The position numbers and the translations under genes were made by a program. From Sulfurimonas sp. (GTDB taxonomy: Bacteria > Campylobacterota > Campylobacteria > Campylobacterales > Sulfurimonadaceae), in the NCBI GenBank assembly GCA_015487435.1, contig WFPU01000085.1, positions 1 to 13,206 on the forward strand: a stretch of DNA of 13,206 nt. The letters run 5' to 3'. This document shows, piece after piece, positions 13,138 to 13,206 of the stretch; positions within the stretch are counted from its first letter, which is position 1, and each line of letters starts with the position of its first letter. The notes beneath the pieces were generated by a model. The model had not been told where the DNA came from. It was given only the letters and a program-made list of their open reading frames with translations, and searched no databases.

Positions 13138-13206
13138 TACATCATCTCCTTAACTTTTGCTACCATTTCAGCCGGTGCGATTGGACGACCGTTTGCTTTT
13201 AATAAC
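13137..13206 (-). CDS. oorA: 2-oxoglutarate:acceptor oxidoreductase, alpha subunit (3' end)
   Basis: Only the last 22 codons are inside the window, ending ANGRPIAPAEMVAKVKEMM and TAA. The tail resembles the C-terminus of OorA-type alpha subunits, and the one-base overlap with oorB and the known oorDABC order support the call. Most of the gene lies beyond the right edge. Confidence 0.8.
   Translation of the reverse strand, partial: LLKANGRPIAPAEMVAKVKEMM

Overview
The window looks like a low-GC Campylobacterota (Epsilonproteobacteria) chromosome, probably a free-living Sulfurimonas-like relative. The support is the oorA-oorB-oorC order of a 2-oxoglutarate:acceptor oxidoreductase, a type A RNase P RNA, very AT-rich intergenic DNA and the protein styles; the genus is inference.

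The left two thirds (about 597-8059) is an integrated mobile element of about 7.4 kb in the 3' end of a tRNA-Glu(UUC) gene. The intact tRNA is at 8043-8117 (minus strand). A 28-bp exact direct repeat (597-624 and 8032-8059) marks the two junctions, and a 22-bp inverted motif (682-703 and 7959-7980, 18/22 matching) sits at nearly equal distance inside each end, as expected of integrase arm sites. The tRNA-proximal gene is a large tyrosine integrase (6351-7943, minus). Rightward genes are a possible 30-residue membrane peptide, an overlapping three-gene set (small acidic protein, helix-turn-helix protein, second complete tyrosine recombinase) and a ColE2-type primase/replicase with PriCT domain. 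Convergent to these are two small secreted proteins of unknown function and a DUF285 (BspA-like) repeat protein. A perfect 18-bp-arm inverted repeat directly follows the replicase, in the gap where a ColE2-like origin would lie. The element therefore reads as an integrative plasmid with two recombinases and small orphan cargo genes.

Just left of the element is a 28-codon minus-strand fragment resembling the start of the same type of integrase (FYFRR..I), and the attachment repeat keeps imperfect similarity beyond the tRNA. Together these suggest an older, decayed element in tandem at the same tRNA. A truncated multi-pass membrane protein gene (1-382, minus, TTG start) runs off the left edge.

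The right third (8118-13206) is ordinary chromosome. It has a response regulator with a ribbon-helix-helix output domain, a set comprising a lipoprotein, a Bax-like glucosaminidase and a small acidic protein, the RNase P RNA gene rnpB, a TetR regulator behind four phased copies of an operator-like 12-mer, and convergently oorC, oorB and the 3' end of oorA with an intrinsic terminator. OorABC, with OorD outside the window, would interconvert 2-oxoglutarate and succinyl-CoA in the (reductive) TCA cycle.
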